Assembly: GCF_039523555.1 (NCBI RefSeq) | Contig: NZ_BAAAFN010000008.1 | Span: 62,001-126,000 of the forward strand | Direction: 5' to 3' | Source of the DNA: Castellaniella daejeonensis | Lineage (GTDB): Bacteria; Pseudomonadota; Gammaproteobacteria; Burkholderiales; Burkholderiaceae_B | Length of the DNA: 64,000 nt | Part shown: positions 35,851 to 45,810 of the stretch, in pieces | How positions within the stretch are numbered: the first letter of the stretch is position 1 | How the letters are laid out: each line of letters begins with the position of its first letter | Made by a program: the position numbers and the translations under genes | The notes under the pieces: generated by a model | Database searches by the model: none | What the model was told of the DNA's origin: nothing | What the model saw: the letters and a program-made list of their open reading frames with translations, nothing else

Positions 35851-37056
35851 TCAGCCCAGCAGGTCCAGGGCGTGCCGGGCGGCGATCCATTCCTCGTTGG
35901 TGGGCTCCATGGCGACCCGTACGGCGCTGTCCGGCGTCGACAGCGTCGTGGCCTGGGCCGCGTTGGCCTCCGGGTCCAGCGCCACGCCCAGCCAGGCCAG
36001 GCCTTCGCAGATGCGCCGGCGCAGCTCGACGCTGTGCTCGCCGATCCCCGCGGTGAAGACCAGCATGTCCAGTCCGCCCAGCACCGCCGTCAGCGCGCCG
36101 ATCTCGCGCACGATGCGGCGCACGTACAGGTCCAGCGCGAGGCGCGCGCGGGGCGCGCGGGCCTCGACGGCCAGCAGGTCGCGCGGGTCGGGCGAGATGC
36201 CCGAGACGCCCTTGAGGCCGGATTCGTGGTACAGGATGCGGCCGACTTCCTCCAGGCTGAGCCGCTCGATCTCCATCAGGTAGAGCACGGCCCCCGGGTC
36301 CAGCGAGCCGGTGCGGGTGCCCATCATCAGGCCGTCCAGCGCGGAAAACCCCATGGTGGTGGCCTGGCTGCGCAGGTCGCGCAGGGCGCACAGGCTGGCG
36401 CCGCTGCCCAGGTGGGCGGCGATGACGCGGCCGCGCGCCCGGTCGCCGTGGCGCTCGGGCAGGGCGATGGACAGGTATTCGTAGGACAGGCCGTGGAAGC
36501 CGTAGCGGCGCAGGCCGCGTTCCCAGGCGTCGTAGGGCAGCGGCAGCATCTGCTCGACCTGCGGCACGGTATGGTGGAAGGCGGTGTCGAAGCAGGCGAT
36601 CTGGGGCAGGCCGGGCCGTTCGCTCAGCAGGATGTCGATGGCCTCCAGCGCGAAGGGCTGGTGCAGCGGCGCCAGGGGGACGTAGCCGCGCAGATCCTCC
36701 AGGACGCCGGCGTCGATGCGCACCGGCGCGAAGTACTTGCTGCCGCCGTGAACGACGCGGTGGGCGACGGCCACCAGGCGCCCGTCGCCCAGCCGGGCGT
36801 GCACGCGCCGCAGGATCAGGTCCAGGGCGCAGCGGTAGGGCGCCTGGGGATCCAGCCGGACGGCGAACGGCGCCACGCCGGTCTCGCCGAAGTCGGGCCG
36901 CTCGCCGCCGATGCCCTGGACCTTGCCGTTCCAGGCCGGGCGGCGCGGCAGCGGATCGGCCGAGGTGTCGAACAGCGCGAACTTGATGCTCGAGGAGCCG
37001 CAGTTCAGCACCAGGATCAGGGCTTGCCCGGACGTGGAGGTCTGGCCGATGGTCAT
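35851..37056 (-). CDS. ackA: Acetate kinase
   Basis: This enzyme converts acetyl phosphate plus ADP to acetate plus ATP. The 401 residues show LILVLNCGSSSIKFALFD, VAHRVVHGGSKY, CFDTAFHHTVP, RRYGFHGLSYEYLS, IAAHLGSGASLCALRDLRS, MGTRTGSLDPGAV and VFTAGIGEHSVELRR, all diagnostic of AckA. ATG 37056 overlaps the pta stop (ATGA), so the two are translationally coupled. Propionate or butyrate could also be substrates given the MaoC-type partner. It is last in an operon with the second PHA synthase and an efflux pump. Confidence 0.95.
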   Translation of the reverse strand: MTIGQTSTSGQALILVLNCGSSSIKFALFDTSADPLPRRPAWNGKVQGIGGERPDFGETGVAPFAVRLDPQAPYRCALDLILRRVHARLGDGRLVAVAHRVVHGGSKYFAPVRIDAGVLEDLRGYVPLAPLHQPFALEAIDILLSERPGLPQIACFDTAFHHTVPQVEQMLPLPYDAWERGLRRYGFHGLSYEYLSIALPERHGDRARGRVIAAHLGSGASLCALRDLRSQATTMGFSALDGLMMGTRTGSLDPGAVLYLMEIERLSLEEVGRILYHESGLKGVSGISPDPRDLLAVEARAPRARLALDLYVRRIVREIGALTAVLGGLDMLVFTAGIGEHSVELRRRICEGLAWLGVALDPEANAAQATTLSTPDSAVRVAMEPTNEEWIAARHALDLLG

Positions 37057-38465
37057 AGGGGGGTGCTCCGGTAGTGGCGCGCCAGCAGCAGGGCCAGGGC
37101 GCACGAGGCGATGCGGGATTCGTAGGTGTCGGACCGGCTGGTCAGGATGATGGGCACGCGGGCGCCCAGCACCAGGCCGGCGCTGGCGGCATCGCCCAGG
37201 TACATCAGCTGCTTGGCCAGCATGTTGCCGCTTTCCAGGTCGGGCGTCACCAGGATGTCGGCCAGGCCGGCGACTTCCGAGCGGATGCCCTTGACGTGGG
37301 CGGCCGCCAGCGACACGGCGTTGTCGAAGGCCAGCGGCCCGTCCAGGCGCCCGCCGGTGATCTGGCCGCGGTCGGCCATCTTGCACAGGGCGGCGGCGTC
37401 CAGCGTGGCGGGCATGGCGGCGCTGACCGTTTCCACCGCGGCCAGGATGGCCACGCGCGGTTCGGCCACGCCGATCGCGTGGGCCAGGTCGATGGCGTTG
37501 CGGATGATGTCGGCCTTCTGGTCCAGGGTGGGGGCGATGTTGATCGCGGCGTCGGTGATGATGAAGGGGCGCGGGTAGCGCGGCGTCTGCATCAGGTAGC
37601 AGTGGCTGACGCGGCGCTTGGTGCGCAGGCCGTCGCCGGCCACCACGGCCGCCATCAGTTCGTCGGTGTGCAGGCTGCCCTTCATCAGGGCTTCGACCTC
37701 GCCGGCGCGGGCCAGCGCCACGGCCTGGCCGGCGGCCGCGTGGCTGTGGGGCACGTCGCGGATGTCCAGGCCGTCGAGCGTGGCGCCCAGGGCCTGCGCG
37801 GTCCGTTCGAGCCGGGCGCGCGGGGCGACCAGGATCGGGTCGATCAGGCCTTCCCGCCGCGCATCCAGGGCGGCCCGCAGGCTGATCTCGTCGCAGGAAT
37901 GCACCACCGCCACCCGGATCGGCTCCAGGCCGCGCACGTGGGCGAGCAGCGTGTGCAGGCCGCCGTGGGCGGGATCCTGGATGTGGATCTCGGGCAGCGT
38001 GGTGCGGGCGCACTCGATGGATTCCAGCGGCGCCTGCACCAGCGCCTCGCCCTCGATGGCGACCGTGCCGTCGGGCAGGGTGCAGGCGCAGGCCAGGCGC
38101 ACGTGCCGGTGCTGCGGTTCGAGCGCCGTGATCCGGACCTCGACGGCCACGGTGTCGCCGACCCGGACGGGCGCCCGGAACGTCAGGCTCTGGCTCAGGT
38201 AGAGGGTGCCCGGGCCGGGCAGCTGCGTGCCCAGCACGGCGGAAATCAGCGAGGCGCCCCACATGCCGTGGGCGATGATGCCCTGGAAGGGCGTGTGGGC
38301 GGCGTAGTCCGGATCCAGGTGCTGTGGGTTGACGTCGCCCGAGACCGCGGCGAACAGCTGGATGTCGCGCAGGCCCAGGGTGCGTTCGATGCGCGCGCGG
38401 TCGCCCACGGCCAGTTCGTCGAAGGTGCGGTTGCGCAGGGGCGCGAGGGAAGAGGAATCGCTCAT
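37053..38465 (-). CDS. Bifunctional MaoC-like hydratase / phosphate acyltransferase
   Basis: The 470 residues join an N-terminal MaoC hot-dog domain (about 10-140: DVNPQHLDPDYAAHTPFQGIIAHGMWGASLISAVLG holds the hydratase Asp-His motif) to a phosphate acetyl/butyryltransferase domain (about 160-470, LVTPDLESGNMLAKQLMYLGDAASAGLVLGARVPIILTSRSD). It can convert acyl-CoA to acyl phosphate for the coupled kinase, and may hydrate enoyl-CoA. This fused form is known from several proteobacteria. The start ATG has a poor ribosome binding site and follows phbB by 12 bases. Confidence 0.9.
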   Translation of the reverse strand: MSDSSSLAPLRNRTFDELAVGDRARIERTLGLRDIQLFAAVSGDVNPQHLDPDYAAHTPFQGIIAHGMWGASLISAVLGTQLPGPGTLYLSQSLTFRAPVRVGDTVAVEVRITALEPQHRHVRLACACTLPDGTVAIEGEALVQAPLESIECARTTLPEIHIQDPAHGGLHTLLAHVRGLEPIRVAVVHSCDEISLRAALDARREGLIDPILVAPRARLERTAQALGATLDGLDIRDVPHSHAAAGQAVALARAGEVEALMKGSLHTDELMAAVVAGDGLRTKRRVSHCYLMQTPRYPRPFIITDAAINIAPTLDQKADIIRNAIDLAHAIGVAEPRVAILAAVETVSAAMPATLDAAALCKMADRGQITGGRLDGPLAFDNAVSLAAAHVKGIRSEVAGLADILVTPDLESGNMLAKQLMYLGDAASAGLVLGARVPIILTSRSDTYESRIASCALALLLARHYRSTPL

Positions 38466-38477
38466 GGGGTGCGCGCC

Positions 38478-39224
38478 TCAGTACATGTGCTGGCCGCCGT
38501 TCATGGCCAGGTTGCTGCCCGTCATGAAGGCCGCCAGGTCGCTGCAGACGAAGGCGACCAGGGCGCCGACCTCCTCGGGGCGGCCCAGCCGGCCGACCGG
38601 GATCTGGGAAATGATCTGGCTCTCCAGCACGTCGGGCGGCACGGCGGCGACCATGGCCGTGTCCATGTAGCCGGGCGATACCGTGTTGACGGTGATGCCC
38701 TTGCGCGCCAGTTCCAGCGCCAGCGACTTGGTGAAGCCGTGGATCCCGGCCTTGGCCGCGGCGTAGTTGGTCTGGCCGAACTGGCCCTTGCTGCCGTTGA
38801 TCGAGGCGATGTTGACGATGCGGCCCCAGCCGGCCTCGGCCATGTCGTCGACGAAGGGATGGGTGACGTTGAACATGGAGTCCAGGTTGGTGCGCAGCAC
38901 GCTGTCCCAGGCGGATTTCCGCATCTTGCGGAAGGTGCCGTCGCGCGTGATGCCGGCGTTGTTCACCAGGATGTCCACCCGGTGGCCGTCGGCCCGGATG
39001 CGTTCGGCCATGGCCAGGCACGAGGCTTCGTCGGCCACGTCGGCGCCGTAGGCGTGGAAGGTGTAGCCGTCGCCGGCCTGGGCCCGCAGCCAGGCGGGGA
39101 CGTGGTCGTTGCCGGGGGAGTGGGCGACCAGGACGGTGTGGCCCTGCTCGTGCAGGGCGCGGGCGATGGCCTGGCCGAGTCCGCCGGTGCCGCCGGTGAC
39201 CAGCGCGGTATGGGAAGAGGACAT
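38478..39224 (-). CDS. phbB: Acetoacetyl-CoA reductase, second copy
   Basis: This NADPH-dependent short-chain dehydrogenase makes (R)-3-hydroxybutyryl-CoA. The 248 residues have TGGTGGLG (10-17), NNAGITRDGTFRKM and the catalytic Ser141, Tyr154, Lys158 in the QFGQTNYAAAKAG region, as in PhbB/PhaB. ATG 39224 has AAGGAG six bases upstream, so the longer frame is not real. It is paralogous to the copy at 57390. Its place between an efflux permease and MaoC-Pta in an operon led by a PHA synthase suggests a separate, condition-specific PHB branch. Confidence 0.93.
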   Translation of the reverse strand: MSSSHTALVTGGTGGLGQAIARALHEQGHTVLVAHSPGNDHVPAWLRAQAGDGYTFHAYGADVADEASCLAMAERIRADGHRVDILVNNAGITRDGTFRKMRKSAWDSVLRTNLDSMFNVTHPFVDDMAEAGWGRIVNIASINGSKGQFGQTNYAAAKAGIHGFTKSLALELARKGITVNTVSPGYMDTAMVAAVPPDVLESQIISQIPVGRLGRPEEVGALVAFVCSDLAAFMTGSNLAMNGGQHMY

Positions 39225-39250
39225 GATGGGCTCCTTGGTGGGGTGGGAAA

Positions 39251-40384
39251 TCAGGCCATGCTGCCGATGGTCGAACGGAACCGCCGCAGCGAGAGATGGA
39301 ACATGATGGAACCGATGACCAGCAGCGCGGCGAACGAGGGCCAGACGACCTCGAAGCCGGCGCCCCGGTACAGGATCGCCTGCCCCAGCTCGACGAAGTG
39401 GGTGGTCGGCGCGGCCAGCATCAGGTCCTGGACGAACCGCGGCATGCTCTCGCGCGGCGTGGTGCTGCCCGAGAGCATCTGCAGCGGCAGCAGGATGAGG
39501 ATCATCAGCATGCCGAACTGCGGCATGTTGCGCGCCAGGGTCGCCAGCCAGATGCCCATGGCGGTCATGGCGAACAGGTGCAGCGTGGCGCCGGTGAAGA
39601 ACAGCGGCAGCGAGCCTTCGATCGGCACCTGCAGCAGGCCGCGCACGATGCCGTTGAGCGACAGGGCGGCGGCGGCCAGCACCACCAGGCTCATGGACCA
39701 GACCTTGGAGAGCATGATCTGCGCCGGCGTGACGGGCATGACCAGCAGGTGCTCGATGGTGCCGTGCTCGCGTTCGCGGATCAGGGCGGCGCCGGTCAGG
39801 ATCAGCGACAGCATGGTGATCTGGTTGATGATCTCCATCAGGCCGCCGAACCAGGATTTTTCCAGGGCGGGATTGAAGCGCGCGCGCAGCACCAGGTCCA
39901 CCGGCGGGGCCATCGACGGATTGCGCCCGCGCAGGAAGGTCTCGATCTCGTCGAGGACGATCCGCTGGATGTTGCCGTTGCCGGTGAAGGCCTGGCTCAT
40001 GCGGGTGGCGTCCACGTTGATCTGGATCTCGGCCGCGCCGCCGGAGAGCACGTCGCGCTGGAAGTTCGGCGGGATGTTCAGCACGAAGGAATAGCGGCCG
40101 ATGTCCATGCTGGGGTCCACTTCCTCGTGGCCGATCATGGCGGGCGGGATGAACTGGGGCGGATAGAAGGCGGCCGTGATCTGCTGGGACAGCGGGGAAT
40201 GGTCCTCGTCCACGATGGCGATGGCGACGTGGTGCAGGGTCTCGGGCACGGCCGTGGCGGCGGTGTAGACCGAGACGGTGAAGGAAAAGGCGATCAGCAC
40301 CAGCATGACGGGGTCGCGCCACAGGCTCCAGAGCTCCTTGATGCCCAGCCGCCAGATCGTGCCGAGGGAAGATTGCAGCTTCAT
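39251..40384 (-). CDS. ABC-2 type permease, YhhJ/YbhR-like
   Basis: This inner-membrane permease has 377 residues: an N-terminal segment (about 24-44), a periplasmic domain (about 50-175, with SMDIGRYSFVLNIPPNFQRDV) and five to six C-terminal segments (from about 180 to 370). It matches the YhhJ partner of RbbA/YhiH pumps. It begins one base after the rbbA-type gene stop, so the two are coupled. Substrate unknown; such pumps are usually tied to drug or toxic-compound export. Confidence 0.9.
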   Translation of the reverse strand: MKLQSSLGTIWRLGIKELWSLWRDPVMLVLIAFSFTVSVYTAATAVPETLHHVAIAIVDEDHSPLSQQITAAFYPPQFIPPAMIGHEEVDPSMDIGRYSFVLNIPPNFQRDVLSGGAAEIQINVDATRMSQAFTGNGNIQRIVLDEIETFLRGRNPSMAPPVDLVLRARFNPALEKSWFGGLMEIINQITMLSLILTGAALIREREHGTIEHLLVMPVTPAQIMLSKVWSMSLVVLAAAALSLNGIVRGLLQVPIEGSLPLFFTGATLHLFAMTAMGIWLATLARNMPQFGMLMILILLPLQMLSGSTTPRESMPRFVQDLMLAAPTTHFVELGQAILYRGAGFEVVWPSFAALLVIGSIMFHLSLRRFRSTIGSMA

Positions 40385-40385
40385 G

Positions 40386-43193
40386 TCAGCGGTCCTGTTT
40401 GCGCAGAAGGGCGATGGCCGCGCCCAGGATGACCGGGATGGACAGCATCATCGGCCAGATCGAGGGCCAGAGGTCGCGGAATTCCAGCGCCTTGTTGAAG
40501 ACGCCCCGGCTGATGGTGAACATGTAGGCGGCCGGGTAGGTCTGGCCGACGATCCGGCCCAGGCCCTCCAGCGAGCTGACCGGGTCCATCAGGCCCGAGA
40601 ACTGGATGGCCGGGATCAGGGTGGCGATCATGGTGAAGAACATGGCGGCGATCTGGCTGCGCGTCATGGCCGAGGCCAGCAGGCCCAGGCCGGTGGCGGC
40701 GACGCAGTAGAGCACGCCGGTCAGCGCCAGGGTGGCGAGGCTGCCCTTGATCGGCACGTCGAAGACCGTGACCGACAGCAGGCACATGGCCGCGAGGTTC
40801 AGCAGCGCCAGGCCGATGTAGGGGATCTGCTTGCCCAGCAGGAATTCCGTCCGCGTCACCGGCGTGACGTACAGGTTGATGATCGAGCCGATCTCCTTTT
40901 CGCGCACCACGGCCAGGGCCGTGAGCATGGCCGGCAGCATCATCAGCAGCAGCGGGATGACCACCGGCACCATGGCCGGCAGGCTGCGCACGTCCGGGTT
41001 GTAGCGGAAGCGCGTCTCCAGGTCGGCCGCCGAGGCGACCGGCCCGCCCAGGCGTTCCCGCGCCTGCTGCGCCAGCCATTGCTGGTGCATGCCCTGGACA
41101 TAGCCCTTGAGGGTCTCGGCGCGCTGCGGCATGGCGCCGTCGATCCAGGCGCCGATCTCGGCCGTGCGCCCGTGCAGCAGGTCGCGGCCGAAGCCGGGGG
41201 GGATCTCGATCGCCAGGGACAGTTCGCCGCTGCGCATGCGGCGGTCCATGTCGGCCTCGTCGAGGATGGGGGGATGTTCGACGAAGTAGCGCGAGCCCGA
41301 CAGGTTCAGCGCATAGTCGCGGCTGATCGTGCTGTTGTCCCGGTCCAGCACCGCGAAGCTCAGGTTCTCCACGTCCATGCTGATGCCGAAGCCGATGACG
41401 AACATCAGCACCAGCGAGCCCAGCAGGGCCAGCGTGCCGCGCACCGGGTCGCGGCGCAGCTCCATGGATTCGCGCCGCATGGTGCTGAGCAGGCGGCCCG
41501 GACTGAAGGAGGGGATGCGCGGCGCCCGGCGGGGCGCGGGGACGGGGGTTCCGGGGTTCGCGCCCGCGCCCGCGGCGGGGGTTGCCGGCGCCTCGGGCGC
41601 GGCGGCCCCAGGCGCGGCGGTCCCTGGTGCGGCGGCCCCCCGGGGCGGCGCGGGCTCGCCGCTGGCTTCCAGCAGATAGCCGATGAAGGCCTCTTCCAGC
41701 GTCCGGGCGCCGCGCTTGCGCACCAGTTCGGCGGGCCGGTCGCTGTCGAGCACGCGGCCCGCGTGCATCATGGACATGCGGTCGCAGCGCTCGGCCTCGT
41801 TCATGAAGTGGGTGGAGATGAAGATCGTCACCCGGTCGCGCCGCGACAGGGTGATCAGCAGGCGCCAGAACTCGTCGCGGGCCACCGGATCCACGCCCGA
41901 GGTCGGCTCGTCCAGGATCAGCAGCTCGGGCTTGTGCACCATGGCCACGGCCAGCGACAGGCGCTGGCGGATGCCCAGCGGCAGGCTGTCGGGCAGCATG
42001 TCCAGCGCCTCGCCCAGGCCGAAGCGCGCCACCATGGTCCGGACGCGCTCGTCGATGCGCTCCGGCGGGACGTGAAACAGGCGGGCGTGCAGGACCAGGT
42101 TCTGGCGCACCGTCAGCTCGCCGTAGAGCGAGAAGGACTGCGACATGTAGCCGACTCGGCGGCGCACGTCCAGGTCGTCGGGATCGATCTCGCGGCCGAA
42201 CAGCCAGGCGCGGCCTTCGCTGGCGGGCAGCAGCCCGGTCAGCATCTTCATGGTGGTGGACTTGCCGCAGCCGTTCGAGCCGAGGAAGCCGAAGATCTCG
42301 CCGCGGCGGATGCGGAAGCTGACGTGATCGACGGCGACGAAATCGCCGAAGCGCATGGTCAGGTCGTGGGCCTCGATGGCGATGTCCTGCTCGCCGTCCC
42401 CGGGCAGCGGCGGAATTTCCACGGGGGCGTAGCCCTCGCGCCGGGCGGCCGGCAGCAGGTGGATGAAGGCCGACTCCAGCGTCGCCTGGCCCGTGCTCCG
42501 CAGCAGCTCGGCCGGCGTGCCGGTGGCGAGGATGCGGCCCGCGTCCATGGCGACCAGCCAGTCGAAGCGCTGCGCCTCGTCCATGTAGGCGGTGGCGACG
42601 ACCACGCTCATTGCCGGCTGGCCGGCGCGGATGCGGGCGATCAGCTCCCAGAACTGGGCGCGGGCCAGGGGATCCACGCCGGTCGTCGGCTCGTCCAGGA
42701 TCAGGAAGTCCGGGTCGTGGATCAGGGCGCAGCACAGGCTGAGCTTCTGCTTCATGCCGCCCGAGAGCTTGCCGGCGGGGCGCGCCAGGAAGGGGTGCAG
42801 GCCGGTGCTGCGGGTCAGGTCGTCGATGCGGCGGCGTCGCTCGGCGGCCCCGTGGCCGAACAGGCGCGCGAAGAACTGCAGGTTTTCCTCGACCGAGAGG
42901 GTGGGGTAGAGGTTCTTCCCCAGCCCCTGCGGCATGTAGGCGATGCGCGGGCAGGTGCGCTTGCGGTGGGCGCGCTGCGCCATGTCGCCACCCAGGACCT
43001 CGGCCCGGCCTTCCTGGATGACGCGGGCTCCGGCCAGGATCGACAGCAGGGTGGATTTGCCCACGCCGTCCGGGCCGATCAGGCCGACCATGCGGCCGGC
43101 CGGGATGTCGAGGTCGATGCGGTCCAGCGCCCGGGTCTTGCCGTAGCGGTGGCTCAGCCCCTGGATCCGGGCGACGGAAGCGTCCTGCGTCAT
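40386..43193 (-). CDS. RbbA/YhiH-like fused ABC transporter (two ATPase domains + ABC-2 permease)
   Basis: The 935 residues comprise ATPase domain 1 (about 5-235, Walker A GPDGVGKST, signature LSGGMKQKL, Walker B LILDEPTTG), ATPase domain 2 (about 270-500, GSNGCGKST, a degenerate signature LPLGIRQRL usual for this subfamily, LILDEPTSG), an Ala/Pro-rich linker (about 510-555) and an ABC-2 membrane domain (about 565-935). E. coli RbbA was also described as ribosome-associated, but the operon with HlyD, a second permease and an outer-membrane factor points to efflux here. It starts 4 bases after the HlyD stop. Confidence 0.92.
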   Translation of the reverse strand: MTQDASVARIQGLSHRYGKTRALDRIDLDIPAGRMVGLIGPDGVGKSTLLSILAGARVIQEGRAEVLGGDMAQRAHRKRTCPRIAYMPQGLGKNLYPTLSVEENLQFFARLFGHGAAERRRRIDDLTRSTGLHPFLARPAGKLSGGMKQKLSLCCALIHDPDFLILDEPTTGVDPLARAQFWELIARIRAGQPAMSVVVATAYMDEAQRFDWLVAMDAGRILATGTPAELLRSTGQATLESAFIHLLPAARREGYAPVEIPPLPGDGEQDIAIEAHDLTMRFGDFVAVDHVSFRIRRGEIFGFLGSNGCGKSTTMKMLTGLLPASEGRAWLFGREIDPDDLDVRRRVGYMSQSFSLYGELTVRQNLVLHARLFHVPPERIDERVRTMVARFGLGEALDMLPDSLPLGIRQRLSLAVAMVHKPELLILDEPTSGVDPVARDEFWRLLITLSRRDRVTIFISTHFMNEAERCDRMSMMHAGRVLDSDRPAELVRKRGARTLEEAFIGYLLEASGEPAPPRGAAAPGTAAPGAAAPEAPATPAAGAGANPGTPVPAPRRAPRIPSFSPGRLLSTMRRESMELRRDPVRGTLALLGSLVLMFVIGFGISMDVENLSFAVLDRDNSTISRDYALNLSGSRYFVEHPPILDEADMDRRMRSGELSLAIEIPPGFGRDLLHGRTAEIGAWIDGAMPQRAETLKGYVQGMHQQWLAQQARERLGGPVASAADLETRFRYNPDVRSLPAMVPVVIPLLLMMLPAMLTALAVVREKEIGSIINLYVTPVTRTEFLLGKQIPYIGLALLNLAAMCLLSVTVFDVPIKGSLATLALTGVLYCVAATGLGLLASAMTRSQIAAMFFTMIATLIPAIQFSGLMDPVSSLEGLGRIVGQTYPAAYMFTISRGVFNKALEFRDLWPSIWPMMLSIPVILGAAIALLRKQDR

Positions 43194-43197
43194 GGGC

Positions 43198-44272
43198 TTA
43201 CTCGGGCAGGCGGACGGTCAGGGTGTCGGGCCAGGGCTGGGAGGCGTCGGTGTGCACCCAGGCGACACCGGGCAGGCCGGTCTTGACCTGCTCCAGGTGC
43301 TTCTGCAGCAGCTCCCGGGGGATGCGCGCCTTGATGCGGAACATGAGCTTCTGGCGCTCGCTGGCCGTCTCCACCGTCTTGGGCGTGAACTGCGCCTGGC
43401 TGGCGACGAAGGCGACTTCGGCGGGGATCACATACTGCGGGGCGGCATCCAGGACGATGCGGACTTCGCTGCCCAGCGCCATGCGGCCGGCGACCGCCTC
43501 GGGCATGAAGAAGGTCATGGTCACGTCGGACAGGTCCAGCATGTTGAGCACGCGGCCGCCGGCGGCCAGGACTTCGCCCGGCTGGGCCACGCGCAGCTGG
43601 ATGCGGCCGTCGCGCGGGGCCTTCAGGCGGCTGTCCTCCAGNNNNNNNNNNNNNNNNNNNNNNNNNNNNNNNNNNNNNNNNNNNNNNNNNNNNNNNNNNN
43701 NNNNNNNNNNTGGCCGCCGCCACGCCGGCCTGGGCCGACACCACCTGGGCGCGGGCGGCGGCCAGGCCGGCTTCGGCACTGTGCAGCCGGGCCTGGTCGT
43801 CGTCCAGCTCCTGCTGCGAGGCGGCGCCGCGCTTGACCAGCGAGCTGGAGCGGTTCAGGCGCTGCCGGGCGGCGAACAGGTCGCTCTCGCGCTGCCTGAC
43901 GACGGCCTGCGCGGTGGCGACGTCGCTTTCCCGCAGGGCGACCTGGGCCTGGGCCGCGACCACGGCATGGCCGGCCTGCCGCTGGCGCGCCTGGGCTTCC
44001 TCGAACTGGGCCTGCAGGGAATCCGGGTTCATGAGGGCCAGGGTCTGGCCGGCCTGGACGAAGTCGCCCTCGTCGACCAGGATCCGCTCGACCCGGCCGG
44101 GCAGCTTGGTGGCGATGTCGATCTCGGTGGCCTCGATGCGGCCGTTGCCCTGCATGAAGCCGGGGCCGGGGCCGCGGTCCTGGGACCAGAGCCAGGCGCC
44201 GTAGGCGCCGGCGGCCACGGCGGCGAGCAGGACCAGCGGCAGGGATTTCTTGATTGTGTCGGTGAGGTTCAT
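43198..44272 (-). CDS. HlyD/YhiI-type membrane fusion protein, interrupted by an assembly gap
   Basis: This is the periplasmic adaptor of the RbbA-YhhJ pump. ATG 44272 gives an N-terminal anchor (about 10-28), a lipoyl segment (GRVERILVDEGDFVQAGQTLALM) and a long coiled coil (about 85-187) up to the N-run. After the run the protein resumes as LEDSRLKAPRDGRIQL to the TAA at 43198. The two parts lie in different frames with 69 N, so the true gap is not a multiple of three (it should be 3n+2), or there is a real frameshift. The total of about 357 residues suits the family. A gap-length artefact is more likely than a broken gene. Confidence 0.85.
43642..43710. other. Run of 69 N (assembly gap)
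   Basis: Unresolved bases lie inside the HlyD-type gene, at the coiled-coil/second lipoyl boundary where GC-rich Ala codons abound. The frame mismatch on either side shows that the stated length is an estimate. Confidence 0.98.
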
Positions 44273-44277
44273 GTGGC

Positions 44278-45807
44278 TCAGGGATCGGGATGGGGGATGG
44301 AGGCGGGGCGGCCCGCGGCCGGCGCGGCGGCGTCCGGCGCCTGGCCGGCGCCGCCGCCCAGGGCGGCGTACAGGGCCACCTGGCTCGACAGCCAGGCGCG
44401 GCGGACCTGCACCAGCTGCTGCTGGGCCGTCAGCAGGTCGCGCTTGGCGTCCAGGACTTCCAGGTAGGGCGCGGCGCCGCTGTCGTAGCGCAGCTGGGCT
44501 AGGTCGGCGCGTTCGGCCTGGGTGCGCGCCATGCGGGCCTGGATCTCCATCTGCCCGGCCAGGCCCTGGCGGGCCGACAGGGCGTCGGCCACCTCGCGGA
44601 AGGCGGTCTGGATGCTTTTCTCGTAGGTGGCCACCGCCATGTCGCGGCGCACCTCGGCCACGTCCAGGTTGGCCCGCAGGCGGCCGGCCGTGAAGATCGG
44701 GACTTCGATGACCGGCGCGAAGGTCCAGGCCTTGCTGCCGCCGCCGAACAGCCCGTCGAGCTCGGCGCTGGCCGTGCCGAAGCCCGAGGTCAGCGCGATG
44801 CGCGGCAGGAAGGCGGCGCGCGCGGCGCCGATGCGGGCGTGCGCGGATCGCAGCTGATGCTCGGCGGCGCGGATGTCCGGCCGGGCCAGCAGGACCTCGG
44901 AGGGCAGGCCGGGTTCCAGCCGGGCCAGCCGGGTGGCTGCCAGGTCGATGCCGCGGGTCGGCGCGATGCCGGGGTCGGTGCCCGCCAGCAGCGTCAGTGC
45001 GTGCGCGGCGGCGGCCCGCTCCTGCTTGAGCTGGGCCTGCAGGGATTCGGCCTGGATCAGCAGGGTGCGCACCTGGGTCAGTTCCAGCTCCGAGGACGAG
45101 CCGACCGCCTTGCGCTGCTGGAAGATGTCCAGGGACTGGCGCCGGTTGCGCACGGCCTCGTCGGCCAGGAAGGCGCGCTGGTCCAGTTCCCGTAGGGCCA
45201 GCACCGAATCGGCCACCTGGCGCACCAGCGCCACCTGCACGGCCTGCCGGGCCGCGTCGGTCGCCAGCCAGTCGTCCAGCGCGGCGTCCTTCAGGTTGCG
45301 GATCCGGCCCCAGAGGTCGATTTCCCAGCCGGTCAGGCCGATGCTCGCCTGGTGCTGCGACTGGATCTGCGGCTGGCCGGTGAGGGTGAGGTCGCCGGGC
45401 ACGCGGCTGCGTTCGATGCTGCCCTGGGCGCCGACCGACGGCGCCAGGTCGGCGCGCTGGATGCGGTAGGCGGCCTCGGCCTCGCGCACGCGCAGCACGG
45501 CCAGCCGCAGGTCGCGGTTGTGCTCCAGCGCCAGGCCGATCAGCCGGCGCATGTCGGGATCCTGGAAGTAGTGCGCCCAGTCCAGGTCGTGCAGCGCGCG
45601 GACGGTGGCCGTGTCCGTGTCGGCGGGCCAGGCGTCGGCGACCGGCGGGGGCGGCAGGCGGGTCTCGGGCGCCAGGCTGACGCAGGCCGACAGGGCCAGC
45701 AGGCCGGCGGCGCCCAGGGCGCGCAGCAGGAGCCGGCCGCCGGCGATGCCGGCCCCGGAGGTGCGCGCGCCGCGCGGGGAGGGGCGGTGCGGAGTCTGCC
45801 GGGACAT
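44278..45807 (-). CDS. Outer-membrane efflux lipoprotein, NodT/OprM family
   Basis: This TolC-like channel has 509 residues: a basic N-terminus, a lipobox LSAC with the modified Cys42, then two repeats of long alpha-hairpins and beta strands (TGWEIDLWGRIRNLKDAALDDWLAT; FLPRIALTSGFGTASAELDGLFGGGSKAWTFAPVIEVPIFTAGRL), typical of OprM/CmeC. It completes the pump with the HlyD, RbbA and YhhJ-like proteins, starting 3 bases after the PHA synthase gene. The Met at 45807 is followed by an unusual Arg-rich leader; a later start is possible. Confidence 0.92.
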   Translation of the reverse strand: MSRQTPHRPSPRGARTSGAGIAGGRLLLRALGAAGLLALSACVSLAPETRLPPPPVADAWPADTDTATVRALHDLDWAHYFQDPDMRRLIGLALEHNRDLRLAVLRVREAEAAYRIQRADLAPSVGAQGSIERSRVPGDLTLTGQPQIQSQHQASIGLTGWEIDLWGRIRNLKDAALDDWLATDAARQAVQVALVRQVADSVLALRELDQRAFLADEAVRNRRQSLDIFQQRKAVGSSSELELTQVRTLLIQAESLQAQLKQERAAAAHALTLLAGTDPGIAPTRGIDLAATRLARLEPGLPSEVLLARPDIRAAEHQLRSAHARIGAARAAFLPRIALTSGFGTASAELDGLFGGGSKAWTFAPVIEVPIFTAGRLRANLDVAEVRRDMAVATYEKSIQTAFREVADALSARQGLAGQMEIQARMARTQAERADLAQLRYDSGAAPYLEVLDAKRDLLTAQQQLVQVRRAWLSSQVALYAALGGGAGQAPDAAAPAAGRPASIPHPDP

Positions 45808-45810
45808 GGC

